Origin: Aquipseudomonas alcaligenes MRY13-0052
GTDB lineage: Bacteria > Pseudomonadota > Gammaproteobacteria > Pseudomonadales > Pseudomonadaceae
NCBI GenBank assembly: GCA_000474255.1
Contig: BATO01000047.1
Span: 1 to 48,416, forward strand
Length of the DNA: 48,416 nt
Direction of reading: 5' to 3'
In this document: positions 33,476-42,254 of the stretch, piece by piece
Layout of the letters: each line of letters starts with the position of its first letter
Position numbering within the stretch: position 1 is the first letter of the stretch
Program-made: the position numbers and the translations under genes
The notes under the pieces: model-generated
Databases searched by the model: none
Told to the model about the DNA's origin: nothing
Seen by the model: the letters and a program-made list of their open reading frames with translations, nothing else

Positions 33476-34480
33476 ATGTCGAACCCCGTCACCATGCGCG
33501 CCCTCGTGCTCGAGGATTACCAGAGCGGCCGCTTCACCCAGCAGGAGATCGCCCGCCCGGTCGCCGGCGAAGGCCAGGTGCTGGTGCGCATCAAGGCCAG
33601 CGGGGTGAACCCCATCGACTACAAGATCCGTACCGGCCGTGCGCCCTACGCCGACCCGGTGCTGCCGGCGGTGCTGGGCACCGAACTGGCGGGCGTGGTG
33701 GAGGCGGTGGGCGCGGGTGTGACGCGCTTCAAGGCCGGTGACGAGGTCTACGGCCTGGTCGGCGGCGTGCGCGGCCTGCAGGGCACCCTGGCGGAGTTCG
33801 TCGCGGCGGACTGGCGCCTGCTGGCGCTGAAGCCGAAGAACCTGAGCATGCGTGAAGCCGCGGCGCTGCCGCTGGTGTTCCTCACCGCCTGGGAAGGCCT
33901 GGTGGACAGTGCACGCCTGCATTCCGGGCAGACGGTACTGGTGACCGGCGGTTCCGGCGGCGTCGGCCATATCGCCGTGCAGATCGCCAAGGCGTTCGGC
34001 GCCGAGGTGTTCGCCACCGCCTCGCCGGCCAAGCACGAGATGGTGCGTGGCCTGGGTGCCACGCCCATCGACTACCACACCACCAAGGCGGCCGATTACG
34101 TGGCGGCCTTCACCGGTGGCAAGGGCTTCGATGTGGTCTACGACACCGTGGGCGGCAGTTCCCTCGACGACGCCCTGGAATCGGTGCGCATCCGTGGTCA
34201 CGTGGTCAGCTGCGCGGCGTTCGGCACCCACAGCCTGGCGCCGTCGTCCCTGCGTGCGGCGACCCTGAACGGCATCTTCGTGCTGCTGCCCATGCTTACC
34301 GGCGAAGGCCGTGCCCACCACGGCGAAGTCCTCGCCGACGCCACGCGCCTGGTGGAAGCCGGCAAGCTCAAGCCGGTGCTCGACCCGCGTCATTTCACCC
34401 TGGCGACCGCCCACGACGCCCACGATGCGGTGGAGCAGGGCACCGCCTTCGGCAAGGTCGTCATCGATATCGCCGAGTGA
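33476..34480 (+). CDS. Zinc-free MDR oxidoreductase (NADPH:quinone reductase-like)
   Basis: A 334-residue medium-chain dehydrogenase/reductase of the quinone oxidoreductase branch. The N-terminal GroES-like domain (KASGVNPIDYKIRTG, GTELAGVVEAVG) lacks zinc-binding cysteines, and the NADPH loop is TGGSGGVGHIAVQIAK. AAGGAG eight bases upstream fixes the ATG at 33476; the alternative GTG at 33467 would overlap that site. It is a stand-alone gene and the substrate is unknown. It resembles zeta-crystallin-type enzymes that reduce quinones or enones. Confidence 0.85.
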   Translation: MSNPVTMRALVLEDYQSGRFTQQEIARPVAGEGQVLVRIKASGVNPIDYKIRTGRAPYADPVLPAVLGTELAGVVEAVGAGVTRFKAGDEVYGLVGGVRGLQGTLAEFVAADWRLLALKPKNLSMREAAALPLVFLTAWEGLVDSARLHSGQTVLVTGGSGGVGHIAVQIAKAFGAEVFATASPAKHEMVRGLGATPIDYHTTKAADYVAAFTGGKGFDVVYDTVGGSSLDDALESVRIRGHVVSCAAFGTHSLAPSSLRAATLNGIFVLLPMLTGEGRAHHGEVLADATRLVEAGKLKPVLDPRHFTLATAHDAHDAVEQGTAFGKVVIDIAE

Positions 34481-34539
34481 TCCCCGAACAGCGGCATTGA
34501 TGGGGTCGCCGATGATCGCGGTGTTCCGGGCTCGGATCG

Positions 34540-34610
34540 ATGGGTTTCGCTGCGCTCTACACCATCCTACGGGGGCCGAAGTTCGACTCGTAGGGCGGGT
34601 GCAACCCGCG
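34540..34610. repeat. REP-like elements in the MDR-LysR gap
   Basis: ATGGGTTTCGCTGCGCTCTA and its tail (about 34540-34570) belong to the same family as 48171-48201. CGTAGGGCGGGTGCAACCCG (34589-34610) belongs to the family at 20124, 26819 and 43421. Nothing else is seen between the convergent genes. Confidence 0.7.
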
Positions 34611-34637
34611 ACGTCCCGCTCACGGCTTATCGGGAAT

Positions 34638-35552
34638 TCAGGGCTCCAGCGGAACCCAGGCCGGATCGGAAAGCCGCTCCACCAGCCGATCGAACACCAG
34701 GCGCACCCGGGGTGATACCGGGCCGCGCTGGGGGCGATAGGCGAACATCTCCCAGGCCGGCGACTCGTTGTCGCTGAGCACTCTCACCAGTTGGCCGCTG
34801 CGGATATGCGGCGTCACCAGGTAGCTGGGCAGCTGGCCGAAGCCGGTGCCGGCCAGCACCGCTGCGCATTCGCATTCCTGGTCGTCGGTGGTGAAGGCGG
34901 CGCGCTGCGGCTGCATCTGCCGGCCCTCGGCGAAGGTCCAGGGCCACAGGCGCCCGGTGTTGCCATCGATCAGCGCGGTGGTCGGCACACGGTTCAGCGC
35001 CTCGATGTCCTCGGGCGCGCCGACGCGTTCCAGCAACTCCGGCGACCCCACCACATAGAGCGGCACGCGCGCCGTGGCGCGGGCGATGTAGCGGCGGTCA
35101 CGGATGAAGCCCATGCGCACGCCGATGTCGATCTGCTCGTCGACGGAGTCGGTCATCTGGTCCGACAGGCGCATGTCCAGGACGATTTCCGGGTGCTCGC
35201 GTTGCAGTTCCGCCAGCAGCGGCAGCACGTAGCGGCGGCCGATGGAGCGGGGCGCGGTGATGCCCACGCGCCCGGCCATGCCGTCCTGGCCCCGGCGGGC
35301 GTGGCGTTGGAACAGCTGGTCGAAGCTGCCCAGGGTCTCCCGCGCCTGGGTCGCCAGCTGCTCGCCATAGGCGGTGATCTGCACCTGCCGCGTGCTGCGG
35401 TGGAACAGCGGCTCGCCCACCAGTTGCTCCAGCTCCTTGATGGCCCGGGTCACGGTCTGCGGGGAAGCGCTCAGGCGCGTGGCTGCCTCGCGGAAGCTGG
35501 CGGACTCGGCGGCGATGCAGAAGATGCGCAGCATCTCCATTCGATTGAGCAT
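34638..35552 (-). CDS. LysR-family transcriptional regulator
   Basis: A 304-residue LysR protein. The helix-turn-helix lies in the first 60 residues (MLNRMEMLRIFCIAAESASFREAATRLSAS is encoded from 35552) and the effector domain follows. It has the GEPLFHRSTRQVQITAYGEQ wing typical of the large CrgA-like group. Divergent from an SDR gene with a 139-base gap containing an inverted repeat, so it most likely controls that gene and itself. Effector unknown. Confidence 0.88.
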   Translation of the reverse strand: MLNRMEMLRIFCIAAESASFREAATRLSASPQTVTRAIKELEQLVGEPLFHRSTRQVQITAYGEQLATQARETLGSFDQLFQRHARRGQDGMAGRVGITAPRSIGRRYVLPLLAELQREHPEIVLDMRLSDQMTDSVDEQIDIGVRMGFIRDRRYIARATARVPLYVVGSPELLERVGAPEDIEALNRVPTTALIDGNTGRLWPWTFAEGRQMQPQRAAFTTDDQECECAAVLAGTGFGQLPSYLVTPHIRSGQLVRVLSDNESPAWEMFAYRPQRGPVSPRVRLVFDRLVERLSDPAWVPLEP

Positions 35553-35566
35553 GGCGGATGACCTTT

Positions 35567-35598
35567 GGATTGTTCCGATTCGTGGAATTCCGCAATCC
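35567..35598. promoter_or_regulatory. Candidate LysR operator in the LysR-SDR divergent region
   Basis: GGATTG (35567-35572) and CAATCC (35593-35598) form an inverted repeat enclosing a second one, TTCC-N7-GGAA (35573-35587). It starts 15 bases from the LysR start and is about 95-125 bases upstream of the SDR start. Confidence 0.5.
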
Positions 35599-35691
35599 TA
35601 ATACTTCCATTCCCTGGTCGTCATCGGCTTCCCATACTGGCCCCCAACAGCAGGAACACCTCCTGCCGGCAGCCAACCTGAGGAACCCGAC

Positions 35692-36435
35692 ATGAGCACC
35701 AATATCAACGGCAAAGTCATCGTCATCACCGGCGCCAGCAGCGGCCTCGGCGAAGCCACCGCCCGCCACCTGGCCGCCCTGGGCGCCTCGGTGGTGCTCG
35801 GCGCCCGCCGCGTCGACCGTCTCGACGCGCTGGTCAGCGAAATCACCGCCGCCGGCGGCAAGGCCGTGGCCTTCGCCACCGACGTCACCGATGCGGCCCA
35901 GGTTCGCGCCCTGGTCCAGGGCGGCATCGACGCCTTCGGCCGCATCGACGTGCTGGTCAACAACGCCGGCCTGATGGCCATCGCGCCGCTCGCCGAAACC
36001 CCGGTGGAGGAGTGGGACCGCATGATCGACATCAACATCAAGGGCGTGCTCTACGGCATCGCGGCGGCGCTGCCGGTGTTCCAGCAGCAGCGCAGCGGCC
36101 AGTTCATCAACGTCGCCTCGGTGGCCGGCCACAAGGTGTTCAGCCCGGGCGGCACCGTGTACAGCGGCACCAAGTTTGCCGTACGGGCCATCAGCGACGG
36201 CCTGCGTCATGAAGTGGGCGGCGACATCCGCGTCACCGTCATCTCCCCCGGCGCGGTGGATTCGGAATTGAAGCTGGGCAGCTCCCACGAAGAAAGCCGC
36301 CAGGCCCTGGGCGAGTTCTACAAGCTGGCGATCCCCGCCGAATCCGTCGCCCGCGCCATTGCCTACGCGGTGGAGCAGCCGGCCGAGGTGGACATCAGCG
36401 AAGTGGTGCTGCGCCCGACCGTGCAGGACTTCTGA
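35692..36435 (+). CDS. Short-chain dehydrogenase/reductase
   Basis: A 247-residue classical [11 protein letters not shown] at residues 13-20, NNAG at 90-93, catalytic Ser143, Tyr157 and Lys161 (YSGTK). It resembles the YdfG/serine-dehydrogenase-like oxidoreductase group often found next to LysR regulators in pseudomonads. GAGGAA precedes the ATG. Substrate unknown. A strong terminator follows. Confidence 0.88.
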   Translation: MSTNINGKVIVITGASSGLGEATARHLAALGASVVLGARRVDRLDALVSEITAAGGKAVAFATDVTDAAQVRALVQGGIDAFGRIDVLVNNAGLMAIAPLAETPVEEWDRMIDINIKGVLYGIAAALPVFQQQRSGQFINVASVAGHKVFSPGGTVYSGTKFAVRAISDGLRHEVGGDIRVTVISPGAVDSELKLGSSHEESRQALGEFYKLAIPAESVARAIAYAVEQPAEVDISEVVLRPTVQDF

Positions 36436-36466
36436 TCGGGCGGGTGTACCTGCGCAGCAAAACGAA

Positions 36467-36490
36467 ACGGCCCCCATGGGGCCGTTTTTC
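36467..36490 (+). terminator. Rho-independent terminator after the SDR gene
   Basis: ACGGCCCC (36467-36474), a three-base loop, GGGGCCGT (36478-36485) and a T run. Confidence 0.85.
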
Positions 36491-36585
36491 ATTCGGTCTT
36501 CAGGCATCGCGTCCTAGGAGTATTGCCGAGCTATCGGCGCTGCTGGTGAGGGCCGGAGTTCCGAACCCATCAGGACAAACGCGTG

Positions 36586-36656
36586 CCGTAGGGTGTGCCG
36601 TGTGCACCTCCGCTCGGTGCTTCCGGCGAGTCCCAGGTGCGCGCAGCACACCCTAC
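36586..36656. repeat. Long inverted repeat of the GTAGGGTGTGC type
   Basis: GTAGGGTGTGC near 36588 and its exact inverse GCACACCCTAC at 36646-36656 enclose about 47 bases containing smaller complementary parts. It is a REP-like element between the SDR terminator and the DUF2789 gene. An open frame of 72 codons over it has no support. Confidence 0.65.
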
Positions 36657-36691
36657 ATCTAAGCCACGTGCTGCTCTGGCTGTTCGCCGGC

Positions 36692-36922
36692 TCACTTCGA
36701 CAAACGTACCGCCAGCTCATCCACTTCCACCGCCCAGTCGGCGTCCTGGACCAGGGCGTTGCGCAGGAAGGCGCTCTGCGCCTCGTTCCAGAAGGGCGCG
36801 TCCTGGATTTTCTGGCCGTCGGCGAGGGGGTGGTCGGCGATGAAGGCTTCGATCTGGCGGTGGTCGGACTCCAGGCCGAGCTGCTCGAACAGGGTGGCGA
36901 GGTTGTGCGGGGTCGTATCCAT
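36692..36922 (-). CDS. DUF2789 family protein
   Basis: A 76-residue small acidic protein starting MDTTPHNLATLFEQLGLES and ending VDELAVRLSK. The pattern fits DUF2789, a family of unknown function common in pseudomonads. The ATG at 36922 has GGAG about nine bases upstream; an earlier in-frame ATG at 36955 lacks one. It is divergent from the VOC gene and shares a 131-base promoter region with it. Confidence 0.78.
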   Translation of the reverse strand: MDTTPHNLATLFEQLGLESDHRQIEAFIADHPLADGQKIQDAPFWNEAQSAFLRNALVQDADWAVEVDELAVRLSK

Positions 36923-37053
36923 TGAGGGGCTCCGGTATGGGTGGGAAAGGTGCAAGGACTATAGACCCGTGCCAGCCACTTTCGGTGCCACCGGAAGCTG
37001 CGCTAAGGTGGCGCGCCCCGCCCACGGAGGGCGGGCGATGGAGGAGGGAACCC

Positions 37054-37497
37054 ATGCATTTCAATGCCCTGGTGCCGGAGCTGCTGGTGCGTGATTTCGC
37101 CCACAGCCTGGATTTCTACTGCCGCGTGCTGGGCTTCGAGGTCGCCTACCAGCGGCCCGAGCATCGCTTCGCCTACCTGTGCCTGGGGGAAGCTCAGCTG
37201 ATGCTGGAAGAGGATGACGGCGAGGCCTCGGAATGGCGCGTCGAACCCCTGGAGGCGCCGTTCGGCCGTGGCCTCAACCTGTCCATCCGTTGTGCCGATG
37301 CGCTCGCCCTGATCGCGCGCATCGAGGCGGCCGGCGTGCCCTTGCGGCGTGGGGCGCTGGAGCGCTGGTACCGCCAGGACGAACAGGAGCACGGCGAGTG
37401 CAACTTCCTGCTGCAGGACCCGGACGGCTACCTGCTGCGTTTCCACCAGAGCCTGGGCATGCGCGCGTTCAGTGGGGTTCTGCCGGGGCAGGGGTGA
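37054..37497 (+). CDS. VOC-family (glyoxalase/bleomycin-resistance-like) protein
   Basis: A 147-residue vicinal-oxygen-chelate fold protein with two beta-alpha-beta-beta-beta units: residues 1-60 (ELLVRDFAHSLDFYCRVLGFE) and 75-135 (LSIRCADALALIARIEAAGV, ending LLQDPDGYLLRFHQ). It resembles the bleomycin-binding group, which sequesters drugs rather than acting as an enzyme. The actual ligand is unknown. GGAGGGA precedes the ATG. Confidence 0.82.
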   Translation: MHFNALVPELLVRDFAHSLDFYCRVLGFEVAYQRPEHRFAYLCLGEAQLMLEEDDGEASEWRVEPLEAPFGRGLNLSIRCADALALIARIEAAGVPLRRGALERWYRQDEQEHGECNFLLQDPDGYLLRFHQSLGMRAFSGVLPGQG

Positions 37498-37523
37498 CGA
37501 GGGCTGCGGCACGCGAGCACAGC

Positions 37524-37549
37524 GCTTCGCGAGCAGAGCTCGCTCCTAC
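37524..37549. repeat. REP-like palindrome (GCTTCGCGAGCAGAGC family)
   Basis: Same family as 8639-8664 and 13221-13246, 26 bases after the VOC stop. Confidence 0.75.
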
Positions 37550-37676
37550 GGATGGCGGGCGGCGTGTGAGTGGCGTCGCGTGGCGGGAAATCTTTGCCGG
37601 CTCCAGGGAACCCGCGCCGCTGCGCTGGTTCAAATCGGCACGGATTCCCCCTCACATGCCGATTCCCGGAGCTGTC

Positions 37677-37973
37677 ATGCGCGTGCACACCAAACTTCTG
37701 TTGGCAGGTCTCTGCTTCCTTCCCCTCGCCGGTTGCTTCAAGGGCGAGGTCGATCAATCGTCCCTCTGCACCTATAGCTCCGACGCCGAGGCGCGCCAGT
37801 GCAAGGAAGGCGAGCTGTCCTGGTTCAAACCCACCCAGTGGAACAACGAGCAACTGCCGCTGAGCGTTGCCGCGGCCTACTGCAACTTCAATCACGAGGT
37901 GATGTACAACAACGCGGGCGTCATCTGCGTGTTCACCGAGAAGCGCATGAGCCTGGTGAAGAACAGCCAGTAA
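37677..37973 (+). CDS. Small predicted lipoprotein
   Basis: A 98-residue exported protein. Residues 1-20 form a lipoprotein signal with Cys20 in LAGC. The mature part has four further cysteines (CTYSS, RQCKEG, YCNFNH and VICVF), which could form two disulphides. I do not recognise the family. GGAG seven bases upstream sets the start. A bidirectional terminator follows the stop. Confidence 0.75.
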   Translation: MRVHTKLLLAGLCFLPLAGCFKGEVDQSSLCTYSSDAEARQCKEGELSWFKPTQWNNEQLPLSVAAAYCNFNHEVMYNNAGVICVFTEKRMSLVKNSQ

Positions 37974-37989
37974 CCCCGCCGAGCGCCCA

Positions 37990-38020
37990 CAAAAAAGCCA
38001 GCATCAGCTGGCTTTTTTTG
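37990..38020. terminator. Bidirectional rho-independent terminator
   Basis: AGCCAGC-ATCA-GCTGGCT (37996-38013) flanked by an A run on the left and a T run on the right, serving both the lipoprotein gene (plus) and the small basic-protein gene (minus). Confidence 0.88.
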
Positions 38021-38035
38021 TGCCCGGGCGCCGGA

Positions 38036-38224
38036 TCAGCGCTTGCCCATGGAGCGGCGCGAGCCGCGCGGTGCCGCGCCGGGGCGCTGGCCGCGGTCGT
38101 GGCCCTTGAGGGTCTGGTACCAGGGCACGTTCTGTTTCTTCACGGCCTTGGCGGGGGGCGCAGCCTCGGTGCTGCCTTCGGCTTGGGGCTGTTGCTCGGG
38201 GCTGATGGGTTCGTTGGTGTTCAT
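38036..38224 (-). CDS. Small basic uncharacterised protein
   Basis: A 62-residue protein. The N-terminal half is acidic and Gln/Pro-rich (MNTNEPISPEQQPQAEG) and the C-terminal half is strongly basic (QNVPWYQTLKGHDRGQ, then an Arg/Gly-rich tail). Probably disordered; a nucleic-acid contact is possible but unproven. The frame is open to 38290, but the ATG at 38224 gives the better start despite a poor ribosome site. Convergent with the lipoprotein gene across a shared terminator. Confidence 0.6.
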   Translation of the reverse strand: MNTNEPISPEQQPQAEGSTEAAPPAKAVKKQNVPWYQTLKGHDRGQRPGAAPRGSRRSMGKR

Positions 38225-38384
38225 GGTCGGTCCGGGGGCGCCTGGGCGCCGGTTCGCTTGTGGTTGGCCGTGATTGAGGCGCGCAATCATACATCAACTC
38301 GATTTCGCCTGCCGTGGCTTCGGCCCGGTGGATTTCCGGGTTCCCAAGGCGGCCGAAAAGGGCCCTGAAAAGGCCTGACCTGAC

Positions 38385-38403
38385 ATGAGTCAAAGTGACT
38401 CAT
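38385..38403. promoter_or_regulatory. Perfect inverted-repeat operator upstream of the export operon
   Basis: ATGAGTCA-aag-TGACTCAT is a perfect eight-base inverted repeat, 55 bases before the HlyD-type start. The form suits a TetR- or GntR/MarR-type dimer. No regulator gene is adjacent. Confidence 0.65.
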
Positions 38404-38457
38404 TGCCGATTGGCGGATGATTTCTTCCATCGAAATCCAGCCATTCGGGACACCAAG

Positions 38458-39528
38458 ATGAAGCAGCCAAGCAAGCAGAAACTGACCTGGGCGGTGGCGG
38501 TGCTGGCCGCCGTGGCGGTCGCCGCCGGTGCCTGGTGGGTGTTGCGGCCCGCCGGCCTCGGCGAAGGCTTCGCCAGCGGCAACGGCCGCATCGAAGCCAC
38601 CGAAGTGGATGTGGCCACCAAGCTGGCCGGCCGCGTGGCCGAGATCATGGTCGACGAGGGCGACGTCCTCACCCCCGGCCAGCCCGTGGCGCAGATGGAC
38701 ACCCAGGTGCTGAAGGCGCAACTGGCCCAGGCCCAGGCCCAGGTGCGCCAGGCCGAGAACGCCCGGTTGACCGCCCAGGCCCTGGTGGCCCAGCGCGAAA
38801 GCGAGCAGGCCACGGCCAAGGCGGTGGTCAGCCAGCGCGAGGCGGAGCTGGTGGCGACCCAGAAGCGCTTCGCTCGCACCGAAACCCTGGTCAAGCGCAA
38901 TGCCATGCCCCAGCAGCAACTGGACGATGACCGTGCAGTGATGCAGAGCGCCCAGGCGGCGCTGGCGGCCTCGCGCTCGCAGGTGATTTCCGCCCAGGCC
39001 GGCATCGAGGCGGCCAAGTCCCAGGTGATCGAGGCGCAGTCGGCCATCGAGGCGGCCAACGCCAGCGTCGCCCGCCTGCAGGCGGACATCGACGACAGCC
39101 TGCTCAAGGCGCCCCGCGCCGGCCGCGTGCAGTACCGCGTGGCGCAACCGGGCGAGGTGCTGCCGGCCGGTGGCAAGCTGCTCAACCTGGTGGACCTGGG
39201 CGACGTCTACATGACCTTCTTCCTGCCCGCCGGCCAGGCCGGCCGCGTGCACCTGGGCGACGAGGTGCGGCTGATCATCGATGCGGTGCCGCAGTACGTG
39301 ATCCCCGCCAAGATTTCCTACGTGGCCAGCGTCGCCCAGTTCACCCCGAAGACGGTGGAAACCGCCAGCGAGCGCGAGAAGCTGATGTTCCGCGTCAAGG
39401 CGCGCATCGACCCGGCGCTGCTCAAACAACACATGACCGCAGTGAAGACCGGCGTGCCCGGCATGGCCTACCTGCGCCTGGACGCTGAGCAGGAATGGCC
39501 GCAGCAACTGCAGGTCAAGGTGCCCTGA
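38458..39528 (+). CDS. HlyD-family membrane-fusion protein (YhiI-like)
   Basis: A 356-residue periplasmic adaptor anchored by one N-terminal transmembrane segment (about residues 9-28). A barrel-sandwich half ([21 protein letters not shown]) is followed by a long alanine/glutamine-rich coiled coil (about 85-215) and the second half ([21 protein letters not shown]). It is the first gene of a three-gene ABC export operon like E. coli yhiI-rbbA-yhhJ; its TGA overlaps the next ATG (TGATG). The ribosome site is modest (GGGACA). Substrate unknown. Confidence 0.86.
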   Translation: MKQPSKQKLTWAVAVLAAVAVAAGAWWVLRPAGLGEGFASGNGRIEATEVDVATKLAGRVAEIMVDEGDVLTPGQPVAQMDTQVLKAQLAQAQAQVRQAENARLTAQALVAQRESEQATAKAVVSQREAELVATQKRFARTETLVKRNAMPQQQLDDDRAVMQSAQAALAASRSQVISAQAGIEAAKSQVIEAQSAIEAANASVARLQADIDDSLLKAPRAGRVQYRVAQPGEVLPAGGKLLNLVDLGDVYMTFFLPAGQAGRVHLGDEVRLIIDAVPQYVIPAKISYVASVAQFTPKTVETASEREKLMFRVKARIDPALLKQHMTAVKTGVPGMAYLRLDAEQEWPQQLQVKVP

Positions 39529-42251
39529 TGGACGCCTCAAACGGCAACGTCGCGCGCCTGGCCGGGGTCAGCCTGGGCTACGGCGAGACCTTCGCCCTGC
39601 GCGAGGTCGACCTGGCGATCCCGGCCAACCGCATGGTCGGGCTGATCGGCCCGGACGGCGTCGGCAAATCCAGCCTGCTGGCCTTGCTGGCCGGGGCGCG
39701 GAAGATGCAGCAGGGCGAGATCGAGGTGCTGGGCGGCGACATGCGCTCCGCCCGCCATCGCCGCGCCATCTGCCAGCGCGTCGCCTACATGCCCCAGGGC
39801 CTGGGCAAGAACCTCTACCCGACGCTGACGGTGTTCGAGAACGTCGACTTCTTCGGCCGCCTGTTCGGCCACGACCGCGCGGAACGGGAGCGGCGCATCG
39901 ACGACCTGCTGCGCAGCACCGGCCTCTACCCCTTCCGCGAGCGCCCGGCGGGCAAGCTCTCCGGTGGCATGAAGCAGAAGCTCGGCCTGTGCTGCGCGCT
40001 GATCCACGACCCGGATTTGCTGATCCTCGACGAGCCCACCACCGGCGTCGACCCGCTGTCGCGCAACCAGTTCTGGGAGCTGATCGGCCGTATCCGCCAG
40101 GGCCGCCCCGGCATGAGCGTGCTGGTAGCCACCGCCTACATGGAGGAGGCCGAACGCTTCGACAGCCTGGTGGCGATGGACGCCGGGCGCGTACTGGCCA
40201 CCGGCAGTCCGGCCGAGATCCGCCAGCAGACCGGCACCGACAGCCTGGAAGCGGCCTTTATCGCCCTGTTGCCGGAAGAAAAGCGCCGCGACCACCACCG
40301 CCTGGTCATCCCGCCACTGCCCGCCGGCGAACGCGCGGTGGCCATCGAGGCGGACGGGCTGACCTGCCGCTTCGGCGATTTCGTCGCCGTGGACCGCGTC
40401 AGCTTCCGCATCGAGCGCGGGGAGATCTTCGGCTTCCTCGGCTCCAATGGTTGCGGCAAGTCCACCACCATGAAGATGCTCACCGGCCTGCTGCCCGCCA
40501 GCGAAGGCAGTTGCGCGCTGTTCGGCCAGCCGGTGGATGCCGGCGACATGGCCACGCGGCGGCGGGTAGGCTACATGTCCCAGGCGTTCTCCCTGTACCG
40601 CGAGCTGAGCGTGCGGCAGAACCTGGTGCTGCATGCGCAGCTGTTCCACCTGCCGGCCGAGCGCATCGAGGCGCGGGTGGCGGAGATGCTCCAGCGCTTC
40701 GACCTGGCCGGCGTGGCCGACGAGTTGCCCGATGCGCTGCCGTTGGGCATCCGCCAGCGCCTGTCCCTGGCGGTGGCGGTGATCCACCAGCCGGAGATCC
40801 TCATCCTCGACGAGCCCACCTCGGGCGTCGACCCGGTGGCCCGCGACGGCTTCTGGGAGCTGATGATCGACCTGTCGCGCAACGACGGCGTGACCATCTT
40901 CATCTCCACCCACTTCATGAACGAGGCCGAGCGCTGCGACCGCATCTCCCTGATGCACGCCGGCCGCGTGCTGGCCAGCGACACCCCGGCGGCGCTGGTG
41001 GCCGAGCGCGGCCTGCCGAGCCTGGAAGCCACCTTCATCGCCTACCTGGAGGAGGCCGCCGGCACCGCCTCGGCACCCGCCAGCGCACCGAGCGTCACGG
41101 CCCAGGCCGAAGCCCCGCGTGACCAGCGCTTCAGCCCGCAGCGGCTGTTCAGCTATGCGCGGCGCGAAGCCATGGAGCTGCGCCGCGACCCGATCCGTCT
41201 GACCCTGGCGCTGCTGGGCACCGTGCTGCTGATGTTCATCATCGGCTACGGCATCAGCATGGATGTGGAGGACCTTTCCTATGCGGTGCTCGACCGCGAC
41301 CAGACCACCACCAGCCAGGCCTACACCTTGAACCTGTCCGGTTCGCGCTACTTCATCGAGCGGGCGCCCATCCACGACTACGCCGAGCTGGACCGGCGCA
41401 TGCGCAGCGGCGAGCTGAGCCTGGCCATCGAGATTCCGCCGGGCTACGGCCGCGACCTCAAGCGCGGCGCCAGCCCCGCCGTGGGTGTGTGGATCGACGG
41501 CTCCATGCCCACCCGCGCCAACACCGTGGCCGGTTATGTCCAGGGCATGCACCTGGGCTACCTCGCCGAGCTGGCCCGGCAATCCCCGGAGGGCGGCGCC
41601 CAGGCTGCCGCCAGCGTCGAGGTGCGCTACCGCTACAACCCCGATGTGGAGAGCCTCAAGGCCATGGTGCCGGCGGTGATCCCGCTGTTGCTGATCATGA
41701 TCCCGGCGATGCTCACCGCCCTCGGCGTGGTGCGCGAGAAGGAGCTGGGTTCGATCACCAACCTCTATGTCACGCCGGTCACGCGGCTGGAGTTCCTGTT
41801 GGGCAAGCAGCTGCCGTACGTGGCCATGGGCATGGTCAGCTTCCTGTTGATGGTGGCCCTGGCGGTGTTCGTGTTCGGCGTGCCGCTCAAGGGCAGCTTC
41901 GCCACCCTGGTGCTGGCGGCGCTGTGCTACGTCACGGCCGCCACCGGACTCGGCCTGTTCCTCTCCACCTTCATGCGCAGTCAGATCGCCGCCGTGTTCG
42001 GCGTGGCCATCGCCACCATGGTGCCGGCCATCCAGTTCTCCGGGCTGGTGCACCCGGTGTCGTCCCTGGAAGGGGCGGCGGCGGCGATCGGCCAGGCCTA
42101 TCCCGCCACCCATTTCCTGATCATCAGCCGGGGCGTGTTCTCCAAGGCGCTGGGGTTCTCCGACCTGGCCTTCTACTTCGTCCCGCTGCTGCTGACCATT
42201 CCCTTGCTCACCCTGTTCAGCGTGCTCTCGCTGAAGAAGCAGGAGGCCTGA
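39528..42251 (+). CDS. Double-ATPase ABC transporter fused to an ABC-2 membrane domain (RbbA/YhiH-like)
   Basis: A 907-residue fusion. The first ATPase has Walker [10 protein letters not shown] (41-49), signature LSGGMKQK (near 144) and Walker [11 protein letters not shown]. The second has Walker [10 protein letters not shown] (near 305), an altered signature LPLGIRQ (near 405) and [10 protein letters not shown]. The ABC-2 permease domain follows from about residue 540 with a first membrane helix [16 protein letters not shown], a periplasmic loop and further helices. E. coli RbbA with this layout is called a ribosome-bound ATPase, but here, between HlyD and permease genes, an export role is more likely. 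Confidence 0.88.
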   Translation: MDASNGNVARLAGVSLGYGETFALREVDLAIPANRMVGLIGPDGVGKSSLLALLAGARKMQQGEIEVLGGDMRSARHRRAICQRVAYMPQGLGKNLYPTLTVFENVDFFGRLFGHDRAERERRIDDLLRSTGLYPFRERPAGKLSGGMKQKLGLCCALIHDPDLLILDEPTTGVDPLSRNQFWELIGRIRQGRPGMSVLVATAYMEEAERFDSLVAMDAGRVLATGSPAEIRQQTGTDSLEAAFIALLPEEKRRDHHRLVIPPLPAGERAVAIEADGLTCRFGDFVAVDRVSFRIERGEIFGFLGSNGCGKSTTMKMLTGLLPASEGSCALFGQPVDAGDMATRRRVGYMSQAFSLYRELSVRQNLVLHAQLFHLPAERIEARVAEMLQRFDLAGVADELPDALPLGIRQRLSLAVAVIHQPEILILDEPTSGVDPVARDGFWELMIDLSRNDGVTIFISTHFMNEAERCDRISLMHAGRVLASDTPAALVAERGLPSLEATFIAYLEEAAGTASAPASAPSVTAQAEAPRDQRFSPQRLFSYARREAMELRRDPIRLTLALLGTVLLMFIIGYGISMDVEDLSYAVLDRDQTTTSQAYTLNLSGSRYFIERAPIHDYAELDRRMRSGELSLAIEIPPGYGRDLKRGASPAVGVWIDGSMPTRANTVAGYVQGMHLGYLAELARQSPEGGAQAAASVEVRYRYNPDVESLKAMVPAVIPLLLIMIPAMLTALGVVREKELGSITNLYVTPVTRLEFLLGKQLPYVAMGMVSFLLMVALAVFVFGVPLKGSFATLVLAALCYVTAATGLGLFLSTFMRSQIAAVFGVAIATMVPAIQFSGLVHPVSSLEGAAAAIGQAYPATHFLIISRGVFSKALGFSDLAFYFVPLLLTIPLLTLFSVLSLKKQEA

Positions 42252-42254
42252 CCC

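Noticed and set aside
37628-37655. tRNA T-arm-like GGTTCAAATC sequence
   Set aside because: No matching acceptor, D or anticodon arms can be built around it.
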